Source: Thermodesulfobacteriota bacterium (GTDB taxonomy: Bacteria > Desulfobacterota > Desulfomonilia > UBA1062). Taken from it: DNA of 40,177 nucleotides. Numbering within the stretch: the first letter of the stretch is position 1; every line of letters starts with the position of its first letter. Position numbers and translations under genes: made by a program. Where the stretch lies: assembly GCA_025454155.1 (NCBI GenBank), contig JALOOZ010000008.1:1-40177 (forward strand), read 5' to 3'. Positions 18,130-27,575 of the stretch are shown here, piece after piece. The notes under the pieces were generated by a model. The model saw only the letters and a program-made list of their open reading frames with translations, ran no database searches and was not told where the DNA came from.

Positions 18130-19389
18130 CTACATCAGACCCTCGGGGACAGCCTCTCCCGAAATGAGGTCTTCATAGGATTGCCTTTTTACTACCACAG
18201 AATAGTCGGACCCATCCACCAAAACCTCCGGCGGCTTGGGCCGGGAATTGTAGTTGGAGGCCATGGTGAACCCGTAGGCCCCCGCGCTCATGACCGCGAT
18301 GAGCTCACCCCGCGAAAGGACGGGCAGCTCCCTGTCCTTGGCCAGGAAGTCGCTCGACTCGCAGATGGGACCCACCACGTCCGCCTTCTCCAGGGGACCG
18401 TCCTTTCTCATCACGGGCATGATCTCGTGCCAGGCCTGGTAGAGTGCCGGCCGGATGAGGTCGTTCATCCCGGCATCCACCACGATGAAGGTCTTCTTCC
18501 CCGTCTCCTTGCGGTAGAGGACTTCCGTGAGCAGCACTGCCGTGTTGCCCACAATGACCCGGCCCGGCTCGAAGATGAGCTTGAGGTCGAGCCCGCGTAC
18601 CGCATCGACGATGGCGGCGCAATACTCCCTGGGGTGGGGCGGCTGCTCGGAGGAGTAGGTTATGCCGAGGCCTCCGCCGAGGTCCAGATACCTGAACCCT
18701 ATCCCCAGGCCCCTGAGGTCGGCGATAAGCACCTTGAGCCTGTCCACGGCATCGATGAAAGGGGTGATGTCGGTGAGCTGGCTTCCGATGTGGCAGTCGA
18801 TGCCCACGATCTCTATGTGCTCCATGTCCCTGGCCCTGAGGTACTGCCTCACCGAGTTCTCGATATCGATGCCGAACTTGTTCTGCTTCATGCCCGTGGA
18901 GATGTACGGGTGCGTCTGGGGATCCACGTCCGGATTGACCCGGATGGAGACGGGGGCCTTCTTCCTCAGTGCCCCTGCGCGCTCGTTGATGACCCCGAGC
19001 TCCTGTTCGCTTTCGATGTTGAACATCATGATCCCCGCACGGATGGCCATGTCGATCTCCGAGGTGGTCTTGCCCACTCCCGAGTAGACGACGCGGGACG
19101 CGGGAATGCCTGCCTTCATGGCGCGGAACAGTTCACCGCCCGATACCACATCCGCACCCAGGCCATGCCTGGCCATGAGGGTAAGGATTGCCATGCTCGA
19201 ATTGGCCTTCATGGCGAAACAGGTCTGGTGGTCGATTCCGGCGAGCGGCTCTTCAAAGGCCTGGATATGGCGCCTGAGCGTCGGCAGGCTGTAACAGTAA
19301 ACCGGAGTGCCTATCTCCCGGGCGATCCGCTCCAGGGGAACTTCTGCGCAGCAGAGCCTTCCCTGGTCGTCATAGGTAAAGTCATGCAT
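18130..19389 (-). CDS. lysA: Diaminopimelate decarboxylase
   Basis: FAMKANSSMAILTLMARHGLGADVVSGGELFRA, IDCHIGSQLTD, FEPGRVIVGN, GPICESSDFLAKDR, AGAYGFTMASNYNSRPKPPEVLVDG. Confidence 0.96.
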   Translation of the reverse strand: MHDFTYDDQGRLCCAEVPLERIAREIGTPVYCYSLPTLRRHIQAFEEPLAGIDHQTCFAMKANSSMAILTLMARHGLGADVVSGGELFRAMKAGIPASRVVYSGVGKTTSEIDMAIRAGIMMFNIESEQELGVINERAGALRKKAPVSIRVNPDVDPQTHPYISTGMKQNKFGIDIENSVRQYLRARDMEHIEIVGIDCHIGSQLTDITPFIDAVDRLKVLIADLRGLGIGFRYLDLGGGLGITYSSEQPPHPREYCAAIVDAVRGLDLKLIFEPGRVIVGNTAVLLTEVLYRKETGKKTFIVVDAGMNDLIRPALYQAWHEIMPVMRKDGPLEKADVVGPICESSDFLAKDRELPVLSRGELIAVMSAGAYGFTMASNYNSRPKPPEVLVDGSDYSVVVKRQSYEDLISGEAVPEGLM

Positions 19390-19428
19390 AGCTCCTGCAC
19401 TCCTCCGCGGTTGATTTCATGCCCCTGC

Positions 19429-19806
19429 CTACGGTTTCGCCACGATGCGGACAGGGGTCATCCATTTCGTATCCCCGTACTCCACGGCGATGCGGTAGAC
19501 CATGTGGTCAGACTGCGGGGCCGGGTCACGCAAGACCACCTCTCCGGGGCTCCCGGAAGTGACGGTGCCCTTCACCGAGAGGTCGTCCGTGCAGTGAGGG
19601 CAGATACCCTTGGGTTTGCCCAGCAGCATCACCGTGGCATTGTTCACGTTGCACCTGGCCCTGGCCTCCACCACGGCGCCTTCGAACCGCAGGGAGCCGA
19701 TTTCCACCGGATCGGGCAGAGCCGGCGGCAGGGGAGGAAGTTTCCTGCCACAGCCCAAGATTGCGAAGAGCAGGATGATGCCCGAAAAAACAACCCTACT
19801 TCTCAT
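19429..19806 (-). CDS. Putative lipoprotein of unknown function between argH and lysA
   Basis: Lipobox LLFAILGC followed by GRKLPPLPPALPDP; an internal CPHC motif. Overlaps the argH end by 11 nt. Confidence 0.75.
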   Translation of the reverse strand: MRSRVVFSGIILLFAILGCGRKLPPLPPALPDPVEIGSLRFEGAVVEARARCNVNNATVMLLGKPKGICPHCTDDLSVKGTVTSGSPGEVVLRDPAPQSDHMVYRIAVEYGDTKWMTPVRIVAKP

Positions 19807-21190
19807 GGGCCAGGGCCTCCAGCAGGGCTCGGGCTTCTGTCAGCGCGGTCCGCACATTCTCCCGGGCCGTCCCTCCGAAGCTCTTCCTCCGGTCGACGGA
19901 GGTGCCCGGGTCGAGGGCGGCGAAGATGTCCTGCTCGAACAAGGTCGAAAACGCCGTGAGCTCTTCCAGGCGGAGGTCCGCGAGACCCTTGCCCAGACTC
20001 ACGCACCGGGCCACGATCTCCCCCGTGACGCGGTGGGCATCCCTGAAGGGCATACCCTTCCCGGTCAGGTAGTCCGCCATGTCCGTGGCCGTGATGAACC
20101 CCTCCTTCAGGGACTTTTCCAGGACCTCTTTCCTCGGGCTCAGGCCGGCGACCAGTCCTGTCATTGACTCAAGCGATGAGGCGACCGTGTCCAGGCACTC
20201 GAGGACCGGTTTCTTGTCTTCCTGCATGTCCCTGTTGTAGGCCAGCGGCAGGCCCTTCATCATGACCAGCACCGCCATGAGCCCCCCGTATACACCGCCC
20301 GTCTTGCCCCGCACCAGCTCAGCCACATCCGGGTTCTTCTTCTGCGGCATGATGGAGCTGCCAGTGCAGCACCCGTCCGGCAGCTCCATGAAGGAGAAGG
20401 GCTGGGAGTTCCAGATGACGATCTCCTCTGCGAGCCTGCTCAGATGCATCATGATCATGCTGCAGACAAAGGCCGCCTCGCAGGCGAAATCCCGGTCGCT
20501 CACCGCATCCAGGGAGTTCCTGCTCGGGCCCGAGAAGCCGAGCTCCCTTGCCGTGGAATCCCTGTCGATGGGATGCGGTGTGCCTGCCAGCGCTGCACTG
20601 CCAAGCGGGGAGACGTTGACCCCCTCAAGGGCCTGGGTGATGCGCTGGTGGTCCCGGACCGCCATCTCGAAATATGCGAGGAGATGGTGCGCCAGCGAGA
20701 CGGGCTGGGCATGCTGGAGGTGTGTCATGCCCGGGATGATGGTGTCCACGTGATCGTGGGCCTTTACCAGCAGCGCCCCCATGAACGACCTGAGCCCCCC
20801 GGCGATCTCGACCAGGGCCTTCCTGGTGTACAGCCTGAAATCGGTGGCCACTTGGTCGTTCCGGCTCCTGGCTGTGTGGAGCTTCTTGCCCGCTTCCCCG
20901 ATCCTCCTGGTGAGCTCGGCCTCGATGTTCATGTGGACGTCTTCCAGGGCGGCGTCGAAGGCGAAGGCCCCCTTCTCGATGTCCCTTTGAATGGCCCTGA
21001 GCCCCCCGATGACGGCCTCGGCCTCCTCACCAGACAGCAACCCCTGCGCGGCAAGCATCCGTGCATGGGCGATGCTCCCGTCGATATCCTCACGGTACAT
21101 CCTGGCATCGACAGCCACGGAGGCGGTGAATTTCTCCACGGGCCCTTCCATCCCTTTCGTGAACCTGCCGGACCACAGTTTGTCGGTCAT
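19796..21190 (-). CDS. argH: Argininosuccinate lyase
   Basis: [63 protein letters not shown]. Confidence 0.97.
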   Translation of the reverse strand: MTDKLWSGRFTKGMEGPVEKFTASVAVDARMYREDIDGSIAHARMLAAQGLLSGEEAEAVIGGLRAIQRDIEKGAFAFDAALEDVHMNIEAELTRRIGEAGKKLHTARSRNDQVATDFRLYTRKALVEIAGGLRSFMGALLVKAHDHVDTIIPGMTHLQHAQPVSLAHHLLAYFEMAVRDHQRITQALEGVNVSPLGSAALAGTPHPIDRDSTARELGFSGPSRNSLDAVSDRDFACEAAFVCSMIMMHLSRLAEEIVIWNSQPFSFMELPDGCCTGSSIMPQKKNPDVAELVRGKTGGVYGGLMAVLVMMKGLPLAYNRDMQEDKKPVLECLDTVASSLESMTGLVAGLSPRKEVLEKSLKEGFITATDMADYLTGKGMPFRDAHRVTGEIVARCVSLGKGLADLRLEELTAFSTLFEQDIFAALDPGTSVDRRKSFGGTARENVRTALTEARALLEALAHEK

Positions 21191-22389
21191 TTCTTTACCT
21201 GAGCCCTCACCTTGAGCCGCAGGGCATTGAGCCTGATGAAGCCCCCGGCATCCTTCTGATCGTACACCTCGTCCTCTTCGAAGGTCGCCATCTCGGGGTT
21301 GTACAGAGATTTCTTCGATCTCCTGCCCGTAACGACACAGTTCCCCTTGTAGAGCTTGACCCGCACGTCCCCGGTCACGCCCTTCTGAGATGCGTCGATG
21401 AGCGTCTGGAGCACCTCGCGCTCGGGCGAGAACCAGTATCCGTTGTAGACGAGAGCTGCATAGCGGGGCATGAGCTCGTCGCGCAGGTGCATGACCTCAC
21501 GGTCCATGGTGATCTGCTCGATTCCCCGGTGGGCCGCCTTCAGGATGGTCCCACCCGGGGTTTCGTAGACGCCCCGGGACTTCATGCCCACGTAGCGGTT
21601 TTCCACGATGTCTATGCGGCCGATGCCGTTTTCCCCGCCCAGTTCGTTCAGCCTTGCCAGCAGCCTGGCAGGGCTCATCTTCTTGCCGTCTATGGCCACG
21701 GGGTCGCCGTCACTGAAGGAGATCACGACGGAGGTCGCCTTGTCAGGGGCCTTCTCGGGCGAGCAGGAGAGCACGAACATGTCTTCTTTCGGCTCGTTCC
21801 AGAGGTCTTCCAGGATGCCCCCCTCGAAGCTGATGTGCAGCAGGTTGCGGTCCATGCTGTAGGGTTTCTTCTTGGTCACCTGTACCGGGATGCCGTGCTT
21901 CTTCGCGTAGTCGATCATCTTCTCGCGGGAACGGAGCTTCCACTCGTCCATCTTCCAGGGGGCGATGACCTTGATCTCCGGGTACAGGGCCCAGGCTCCG
22001 AGTTCGAAGCGGACCTGGTCGTTGCCCTTGCCCGTGGCGCCGTGGGCCACGGCAAAGGCGTTCTCCTTGCGGGCGATCTCCACCATGCGCTTGGCGATGA
22101 GCGGCCGGGCCAGGGAGGTACCCAGGAGGTAGAGCCCCTCATAGGCCACGTCCGCCCGGTAGGCCGGGAATACATAGTCGCGCACGAACTCCTCCCGGAG
22201 GTCTTCGATGTAGATCTTCCTGGCGCCGGTCTTTCTGGCCTTTTCCTCCAGGCCGTCCAGTTCCTCCGCCTGTCCGACGTCCGCCGCGAAGCAGATCACC
22301 TCGTAGCCGAACTCGTCGATGAGCCACTTGAGGATGACCGAGGTATCCAGGCCGCCTGAATATGCCAGCACCACCTTCTTGTTCTTCAT
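21187..22389 (-). CDS. argG: Argininosuccinate synthase
   Basis: [41 protein letters not shown]-type region, [29 protein letters not shown]. Confidence 0.97.
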   Translation of the reverse strand: MKNKKVVLAYSGGLDTSVILKWLIDEFGYEVICFAADVGQAEELDGLEEKARKTGARKIYIEDLREEFVRDYVFPAYRADVAYEGLYLLGTSLARPLIAKRMVEIARKENAFAVAHGATGKGNDQVRFELGAWALYPEIKVIAPWKMDEWKLRSREKMIDYAKKHGIPVQVTKKKPYSMDRNLLHISFEGGILEDLWNEPKEDMFVLSCSPEKAPDKATSVVISFSDGDPVAIDGKKMSPARLLARLNELGGENGIGRIDIVENRYVGMKSRGVYETPGGTILKAAHRGIEQITMDREVMHLRDELMPRYAALVYNGYWFSPEREVLQTLIDASQKGVTGDVRVKLYKGNCVVTGRRSKKSLYNPEMATFEEDEVYDQKDAGGFIRLNALRLKVRAQVKK

Positions 22390-23303
22390 GTCGCCTCCTT
22401 TCCCTGCTGCAACAGGAATTCGATGATGGCCTCCTGTATGTAGAGCCTGTTGAGCGCCTGTTCCCAGACGATGGACCGCTTTCCCTCCAGGACCCCCTCG
22501 GTGACCTCCTCTCCCCGGTGCGCCGGCAGGCAGTGCATGAAGACCGCCTCGGGGGCGGCGGCATCCATGAGGGCCTCGTCCACCCGGTAAGATGCAAAGG
22601 CCTTCCTTCGCTGTTCAGCCTCGGCCTCCTGGCCCATGCTGGCCCACACGTCCGTGTTCACGGCGACTGACTTTCTGACCGCCACGTACGGATCGTGCAC
22701 GACCTGCACCACCGTGCCGTCCTTGCGGGCGGCATCCAGGATATCGCTGTCGGGTTCAAAGCCCTCCGGGCAAGCGAGGGCGAGTTCGAACCCCAGCATG
22801 GCAGCTGCATTGATCCAGGAGTTGGCCATGTTGTTGCCATCGCCGATCCAGGCCACCTTCCTGCCTTTGAGCTCTCCGAATCTGCGCTGGAGGGTGAAGC
22901 AGTCGGACAGGACCTGGCATGGGTGCAGCAGGTCGGTCAGCGCGTTGATCACCGGGACATCGGCCCAGTGGGCCATTTCCTCGATGCGCTCATGGCCGAA
23001 GGTCCTCATGACGACGGCGTCGCAGTAGCCTGCCAGGATCCGCGCGGTGTCCTTCAGGGGCTCGCCGCGGGCGATCTGGGAACCTTCCACGCCGAGAACC
23101 ACCGGGTGCGCGCCGAGGCGGGCGATGCCCACCTCGAAGGATACCCGGGTGCGGGTGGATGCCTTCTCGAAGAGGAGGACCACGGTTCTCCCCTCCAGCG
23201 ATCGCGGGGGGCAGGCCTTCATGAACACTTCGGCCCGCTTGAAGATCGCCCTGATCTCGGCAGGGCTCAGGTCACGGATGGATAAGAAGTCCCTGTGTTT
23301 CAT
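22386..23303 (-). CDS. argF: Ornithine carbamoyltransferase
   Basis: [65 protein letters not shown]. Confidence 0.96.
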   Translation of the reverse strand: MKHRDFLSIRDLSPAEIRAIFKRAEVFMKACPPRSLEGRTVVLLFEKASTRTRVSFEVGIARLGAHPVVLGVEGSQIARGEPLKDTARILAGYCDAVVMRTFGHERIEEMAHWADVPVINALTDLLHPCQVLSDCFTLQRRFGELKGRKVAWIGDGNNMANSWINAAAMLGFELALACPEGFEPDSDILDAARKDGTVVQVVHDPYVAVRKSVAVNTDVWASMGQEAEAEQRRKAFASYRVDEALMDAAAPEAVFMHCLPAHRGEEVTEGVLEGKRSIVWEQALNRLYIQEAIIEFLLQQGKEAT

Positions 23304-24475
23304 GACAACCCTTTCTCCTTCAGCATGCCGCTGATGATCTCCAGGCCTCGGTCGATCTCTTGCGTGCTGATGACGAGCGGCGGGGCGAACCTGAGGATGC
23401 GGTTCTGGATGACGTTGAGCATGATCCCCTTCCTGATCCCGTCCGCCGGTAGAAACGAGATGTCCGCATCGAACTCGGCCCCCACCATGAGCCCCCTGCC
23501 GCGTACGTCCTTGAGGGCTGGATGGACCTTCCTGAGGCCTTCGAGCCTCTGCATCAGGTAGTCTCCCCTTTCCCGGGCCTGGGCGGCGATGTCATCCCTG
23601 AGCATGACCGTGAGCGTTGCCAGCGATGCGGCCATGGCCAGCGGGTTGCCCCCGAAGGTTGATGCGTGGGATCCCGGCCCCAGCACCCTGGTGATCTCAG
23701 GCCTGGCCACCACGGCACCCACCGGGAAACCGTTGCCCAGGGCCTTGGCCAGGGTCATGATGTCGGGAGTGATTCCCTCGTGCTGGTGGCCGAAGAACCT
23801 GCCGGTCCTCGCCATGCCCGTCTGGACTTCGTCCAGCACGAGGAGGATCCCTTCCCGGCTGCAGAGGTCCCTGACCTTCCCGAAGTATCCTTCGGGCGGG
23901 ATGTTGATCCCCCCTTCACCCTGGACGGGCTCCAGCATGATGCCCCCCACCTCGTGGGTCACTGCCGCCGCGAGGGCCTCGATGTCTCCGAAGGGCACCG
24001 CCCGGAATCCTTCCGGTATGGGATCGAACCCTGCCCGGTACTTGTCCTGGGCCGTGGCGGCGAGCGTCGCCAGGGTCCTGCCGTGGAAGGAGTTCTGCGC
24101 CGTAATGATGACCGGCCCCCTGATGCCGTTCAGATTGGCGTACCTCCGCACGAGTTTGATGGCCCCCTCGTTGGCCTCGGCCCCGGAGTTGCAGAAAAAT
24201 ACCTCGGCGGGGAAAGCCTGCCCGGAGATGAGCTTCGCCACGGCCTCCTGCTGGGGGATCTCGTAGAGGTTGGAGCAGTGGAAGAGCCTGTCCGCCTGCT
24301 CCTTCAGCGCTGAAGACACCTCGGGGTGGGCATGACCGAGGTTGCACACGGCGATGCCCGAGACAAAATCCAGGTACTGCTTCCCCGTGTCGTCCCAGAG
24401 CTGGCAGCCCCGGCCCCGCACGATCCTCACGGGGTGCCTGGCATAGGTGTTCATAACGTGTTCCAAGGGCGTCAC
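23300..24475 (-). CDS. argD: Acetylornithine aminotransferase
   Basis: Class III aminotransferase motifs (YLDFVSGIAVCNLGHAHPEV, FCNSGAEANEGAIKLVRRYA, FHGRTLATLAATAQ). GTG start at 24475 overlaps the argB stop (GTGA); the longer ORF start is rejected. Confidence 0.94.
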   Translation of the reverse strand: MTPLEHVMNTYARHPVRIVRGRGCQLWDDTGKQYLDFVSGIAVCNLGHAHPEVSSALKEQADRLFHCSNLYEIPQQEAVAKLISGQAFPAEVFFCNSGAEANEGAIKLVRRYANLNGIRGPVIITAQNSFHGRTLATLAATAQDKYRAGFDPIPEGFRAVPFGDIEALAAAVTHEVGGIMLEPVQGEGGINIPPEGYFGKVRDLCSREGILLVLDEVQTGMARTGRFFGHQHEGITPDIMTLAKALGNGFPVGAVVARPEITRVLGPGSHASTFGGNPLAMAASLATLTVMLRDDIAAQARERGDYLMQRLEGLRKVHPALKDVRGRGLMVGAEFDADISFLPADGIRKGIMLNVIQNRILRFAPPLVISTQEIDRGLEIISGMLKEKGLS

Positions 24476-25356
24476 TCCTTGACGATCTGGGTGCCGATGC
24501 CCGAATCCGTGAAGAGCTCCAGCATGATGGAGTACGGCACCCTGCCGTCCACGATGTGGGCCTTCATGACCCCCCCGTCCATGGCCAGCATGCAGCACTC
24601 GAGCTTGGGGATCATGCCGCCCGTGACCACGCCCTTCTTGATGAGGCCCGGGATCTCGGCATATTTCAGGCTCGAGATGAGCCTGCCGTTCCTGTCGAGC
24701 ACGCCGGCCTCGTCGGTGAGGATGATGAGCTTCTCGACCTGGAGCCGGTTCGCGATGCCCGCGGCCACGGTATCGGCATTTATGTTGTAGGTGAGCCCGT
24801 CATCGCCCACGCCCGAAGGGGCGATGACCGCCACGTACCCCGCCTTTTCCACCGCGTCGATGATCTCGGGATTGATCTCCTTGACCTCGCCCACATGCCC
24901 CATATCCAGGTCATTGGTCACGGTGCCGTCGGCGTGACTGCGCCTGGAGTAGAGTTTTTTCGCCCTGATGAGGCTGCCGTCCTTGCCGGAAAGACCCACG
25001 GCCTTGCCCCCCTCCGAGTTGATGAGGTGCACGATCTCCTTGTTGATGCCGCCGGCCAGAACCATCTCCACCACGTCCATGGTCCTGGCATCCGTGACCC
25101 GCTTTCCCTCGATGAAGGTGGACGTGATGCCCATCTGGTCGAGGACCGAGCTGATCTGGGGTCCGCCGCCGTGGACAACAACCACCTGGATCCCGATGAA
25201 CTGGAACAGGATGATCTGCTGGGCGAAGAGCCTCTTGAGCTCGGGGTCCACCATGGCATGGCCGCCGTACTTCACCACGATCCTCTTGCCACGGAAGTCC
25301 CTGATGTAGGGCAGGGCTTCCACCAGGACCTTTGCCCTCTGTATGGCCTCTTTCAT
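24472..25356 (-). CDS. argB: Acetylglutamate kinase
   Basis: RIVVKYGGHAM, VVVVHGGGPQIS, GKRVTDARTMDVVEMVLAGGINKEIVHLIN, VIAPSGVGDDGLTYNINADTVA. Start trimmed to MKEAIQRAKVL. Confidence 0.96.
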   Translation of the reverse strand: MKEAIQRAKVLVEALPYIRDFRGKRIVVKYGGHAMVDPELKRLFAQQIILFQFIGIQVVVVHGGGPQISSVLDQMGITSTFIEGKRVTDARTMDVVEMVLAGGINKEIVHLINSEGGKAVGLSGKDGSLIRAKKLYSRRSHADGTVTNDLDMGHVGEVKEINPEIIDAVEKAGYVAVIAPSGVGDDGLTYNINADTVAAGIANRLQVEKLIILTDEAGVLDRNGRLISSLKYAEIPGLIKKGVVTGGMIPKLECCMLAMDGGVMKAHIVDGRVPYSIMLELFTDSGIGTQIVKE

Positions 25357-25510
25357 CAGCGCGTGTCCTTTCTCAGGCCCTCGAGGGCCCTTCAGAATCC
25401 TCCTCACCACGGCATCCGCCCATATCGAGAAGGCTGTTTTTTACCGAAATCCTCCGGAAATTGGAAGGATAAAATGGTCCATGGCCGCGGTGCCTCCGGC
25501 AGAGGTCCGT

Positions 25511-26467
25511 CTAGGATTTCTTGAGGGCCTCCGTTGCCGCTGCCACTGCATCGGCTACGAGACCCCTGCACGATTCGGATGAACTGATGTGCTCCTGGAA
25601 ATCATCCCACCCCGAAAAGTCTTTTCCCGTTATCCGGCGGCATTCGAGGGCGGATCCCTTTTCCAGGAAACGCTGCACCACCCCCCTGCCGATGGCAAAG
25701 GTCTCGGGTCTTCCCCGATAGTCCCTTCTCAGGAGATTTGCATGCCCTGCGACGAACTCCTTGATGGTCCTGGGGTAACTCATATGCCTGATGTCCCATC
25801 CGAACACGAGGTTCACGGCCATCACCGCTCCGGCCATGGCCCCGCACACGCCTCCGCTGAGGGCGACTCCTCCGTCCAGGACGAAGGCTGTCTTCTCGAG
25901 CAGGTCATGGCCCACACCGGTGGCTTCACGGACACCCCTGAGGACCTCTGTGGCGCAGTGCAAGGCCTCCCCTCGAGCGCCCGAAGCGCTCCCCGGACAA
26001 CCAGAGAGGGGAACGGCCCTGGAGGATTGCAAATAGGAGGCAGCCTTGCCGATATGCCAGAAGCACCTGGCTATCCGCTCGCCCGGCAGGAGGTACTTAA
26101 ACCAGCTGCTGGCCTGGTAAAAATCCACGCCTGTCCTCTCCCGACAGTACTGTGTTGAAAAATTGTCATGGAACCAGTCCACATATGCACGGGCCTCCTG
26201 CATGATCGCCCTTTGGGCGTTCTCGCCCCCTGCACCGATGCTCTCGTGCCGCATGAGGGAGATGCCCAGGGCCCCGCCCGAGACGACTCCACAGGTGGAG
26301 CCCCTGGCCACCAGGCCCCCTTCCAGACCGGTGGCTGCCTTCAGATGCGTGTCATCTTGCCTGCCGGCGAAGTCCTGGACGACCTCCAGGGTTGCAAGTG
26401 CTCAATTGAGGTCGCGCAGGAGGTATGCGCTTCCTTTGATATTCCAGGGAGTGCCTGTGTGGTTCAC
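25511..26467 (-). CDS. C-GCAxxG-C-C family selenoprotein, two tandem domains, with in-frame UGA (Sec22) at 26404..26402
   Basis: The ORF track starts at an internal GTG (26311). The reading frame continues upstream as MNHTGTPWNIKGSAYLLRDLN-U-ALATLEVVQDFAGRQDDTHLKAATGLEGGL-VARGSTCGVVSGG. The TGA aligns without gaps to Cys of LHCATEVL in the second domain, and a SECIS-like hairpin follows. GTG start at 26467; next upstream in-frame stop is TGA at 26497..26495. Confidence 0.85.
26374..26404 (-). promoter_or_regulatory. UGA codon plus candidate bacterial SECIS element
   Basis: Minus-strand RNA: UGA-GCACUUGCAAC-CCUGGA-GGUCG-UCCAGG. Perfect 6-bp stem, 5-nt GGUCG loop, loop begins 17 nt after UGA. 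Confidence 0.8.
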
Positions 26468-26516
26468 TGCTGCAGCCCGCCTTTCCCGCGAAGATCAGAG
26501 CGTGTTGACGAATGAG

Positions 26517-26525
26517 ATCATACCA
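26517..26525 (-). promoter_or_regulatory. Candidate extended -10 promoter for the selenoprotein gene
   Basis: Minus strand TGG-TATGAT about 50 nt upstream of the GTG start; no clear -35. Confidence 0.3.
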
Positions 26526-26669
26526 CAAGAAGCCCGGCAGGCATATTCGAATCCTTCTCCATGAACGGGCTGCAAGGTGTTCTGCCTGCGGATTCCGGAA
26601 GAGGATTGAATATTGACACCATCTTCGGCTGCATGCGATAGTGCTCGATCATTGGTCGAGGTTTCGGGC

Positions 26670-26882
26670 ATGGATGTGAGCGGAATGAAGAGCAATGCGA
26701 AGGTCATCGGCATCGCCGTCGGCGTGGTATTCGGGTTCATCTTCATCCTCCAGAACTTCGAGCAGACCTCCTTCCAGTTCCTCATCTGGACCCTGTTCTC
26801 CGCACCCAAGTGGATCGTGGTGAGCGGAACGTTCGTGCTAGGACTCGCGTTCGGGTTCCTGCTGGGGAAGAAAAAGGCGTAA
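26670..26882 (+). CDS. LapA/DUF1049-like small membrane protein
   Basis: MKSNAKVIGIAVGVVFGFIFILQNFEQTSFQFLIWTLFSAPKWIVVSGTFVLGLAFGFLLGKKKA: ILQN..., two TM segments. Start trimmed to 26670. Confidence 0.75.
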   Translation: MDVSGMKSNAKVIGIAVGVVFGFIFILQNFEQTSFQFLIWTLFSAPKWIVVSGTFVLGLAFGFLLGKKKA

Positions 26883-27127
26883 ACGAGCCCTGCGGCAGGG
26901 ACGCCTTCAGGCTTGCGGGCGATATGGAACAACGCCCTGTTGTCTTATTCATTCGCCCTTGGAATATGAAGAGAGAGCATCATGCCGTCTCCAGGAACAT
27001 GCCTCATGGATATACCCGGCTCTCGGGGATGCCCCGACGAGAATGCATGTTATTCCATTCAATTCAATACTGTGGTATGGTGTAACCGGAAATTAGTATG
27101 TATGTCTCGATGAGGGGGGTTCATTCT

Positions 27128-27253
27128 ATGGTGTATCTTCCCTATCTCCACATTTTCTTTATGGCAACAGCAGTTATTCTTGCTGTAACTGCTGCCATCA
27201 TTGCCCGCAGGAAGGGAACAGGCTGGTATGTCCTTCATCGTAGAGCAGCATAG
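27128..27253 (+). CDS. Putative 41-aa single-TM protein (or remnant of a larger b561-like membrane protein)
   Basis: MVYLPYLHIFFMATAVILAVTAAIIARRKGTGWYVLHRRAA*; G-rich ribosome-binding-site-like sequence GAGGGGGG 8 nt before the ATG. Below the ORF-track length cutoff. Confidence 0.5.
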   Translation: MVYLPYLHIFFMATAVILAVTAAIIARRKGTGWYVLHRRAA

Positions 27254-27295
27254 CGATGAGTGGTGGTGACAGATAAAAAATTCGAGGAGGAAGTA

Positions 27296-27571
27296 ATGAC
27301 AAAAACGGATCTGGTTGAAGTGGTAGCCGGCAAGGGGAAGATCTCCAAGGCAGCAGCATTGGAAGCGGTGGATGCCCTCACTGACGTGATTGCCGGTGCC
27401 ATGAAGAAGGGTGACAAGGTCACCCTGGTAGGTTTCGGAACCTTCGTTGTGGCAAAGAGAGCTGCCAGAAATGGTGTGAATCCCCAGACCAGGCAGAAGA
27501 TAAAGATCAAGGCAAGCAAGGCCCCTCGATTCAAGGCAGGCAAGGCATTGAAGGACGCGGTCAATAAGTAG
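27296..27571 (+). CDS. HU family DNA-binding protein
   Basis: MTKTDLVEVVAGKGKISKAAALEAVDALTDVIAGAMKKGDKVTLVGFGTFVVAKRAARNGVNPQTRQKIKIKASKAPRFKAGKALKDAVNK. GGAGG ribosome-binding site before ATG 27296. Confidence 0.96.
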   Translation: MTKTDLVEVVAGKGKISKAAALEAVDALTDVIAGAMKKGDKVTLVGFGTFVVAKRAARNGVNPQTRQKIKIKASKAPRFKAGKALKDAVNK

Positions 27572-27575
27572 GACC

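Noticed and set aside
18181-19959. 592-aa plus-strand ORF opposite lysA
   Set aside because: Antisense shadow of a well-supported lysA in GC-rich DNA; low-complexity His/Asp/Gly-rich translation with no domain.
26402-26404. Explanation of the TGA as a pseudogene or sequencing error
   Set aside because: The frame is intact on both sides, the TGA sits at a conserved Cys position, and a SECIS-like hairpin follows at the correct spacing. Error cannot be excluded without reads but is less likely.
26495-26497. Second upstream in-frame TGA as another Sec codon
   Set aside because: It lies before a suitable GTG start, has no conserved context, and more likely marks the upstream stop bounding the ORF.
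26885-26900. CCCTG-CGG-CAGGG hairpin after the small LapA gene as a terminator
   Set aside because: Only a 5-bp stem with no T-tract; too weak to call.
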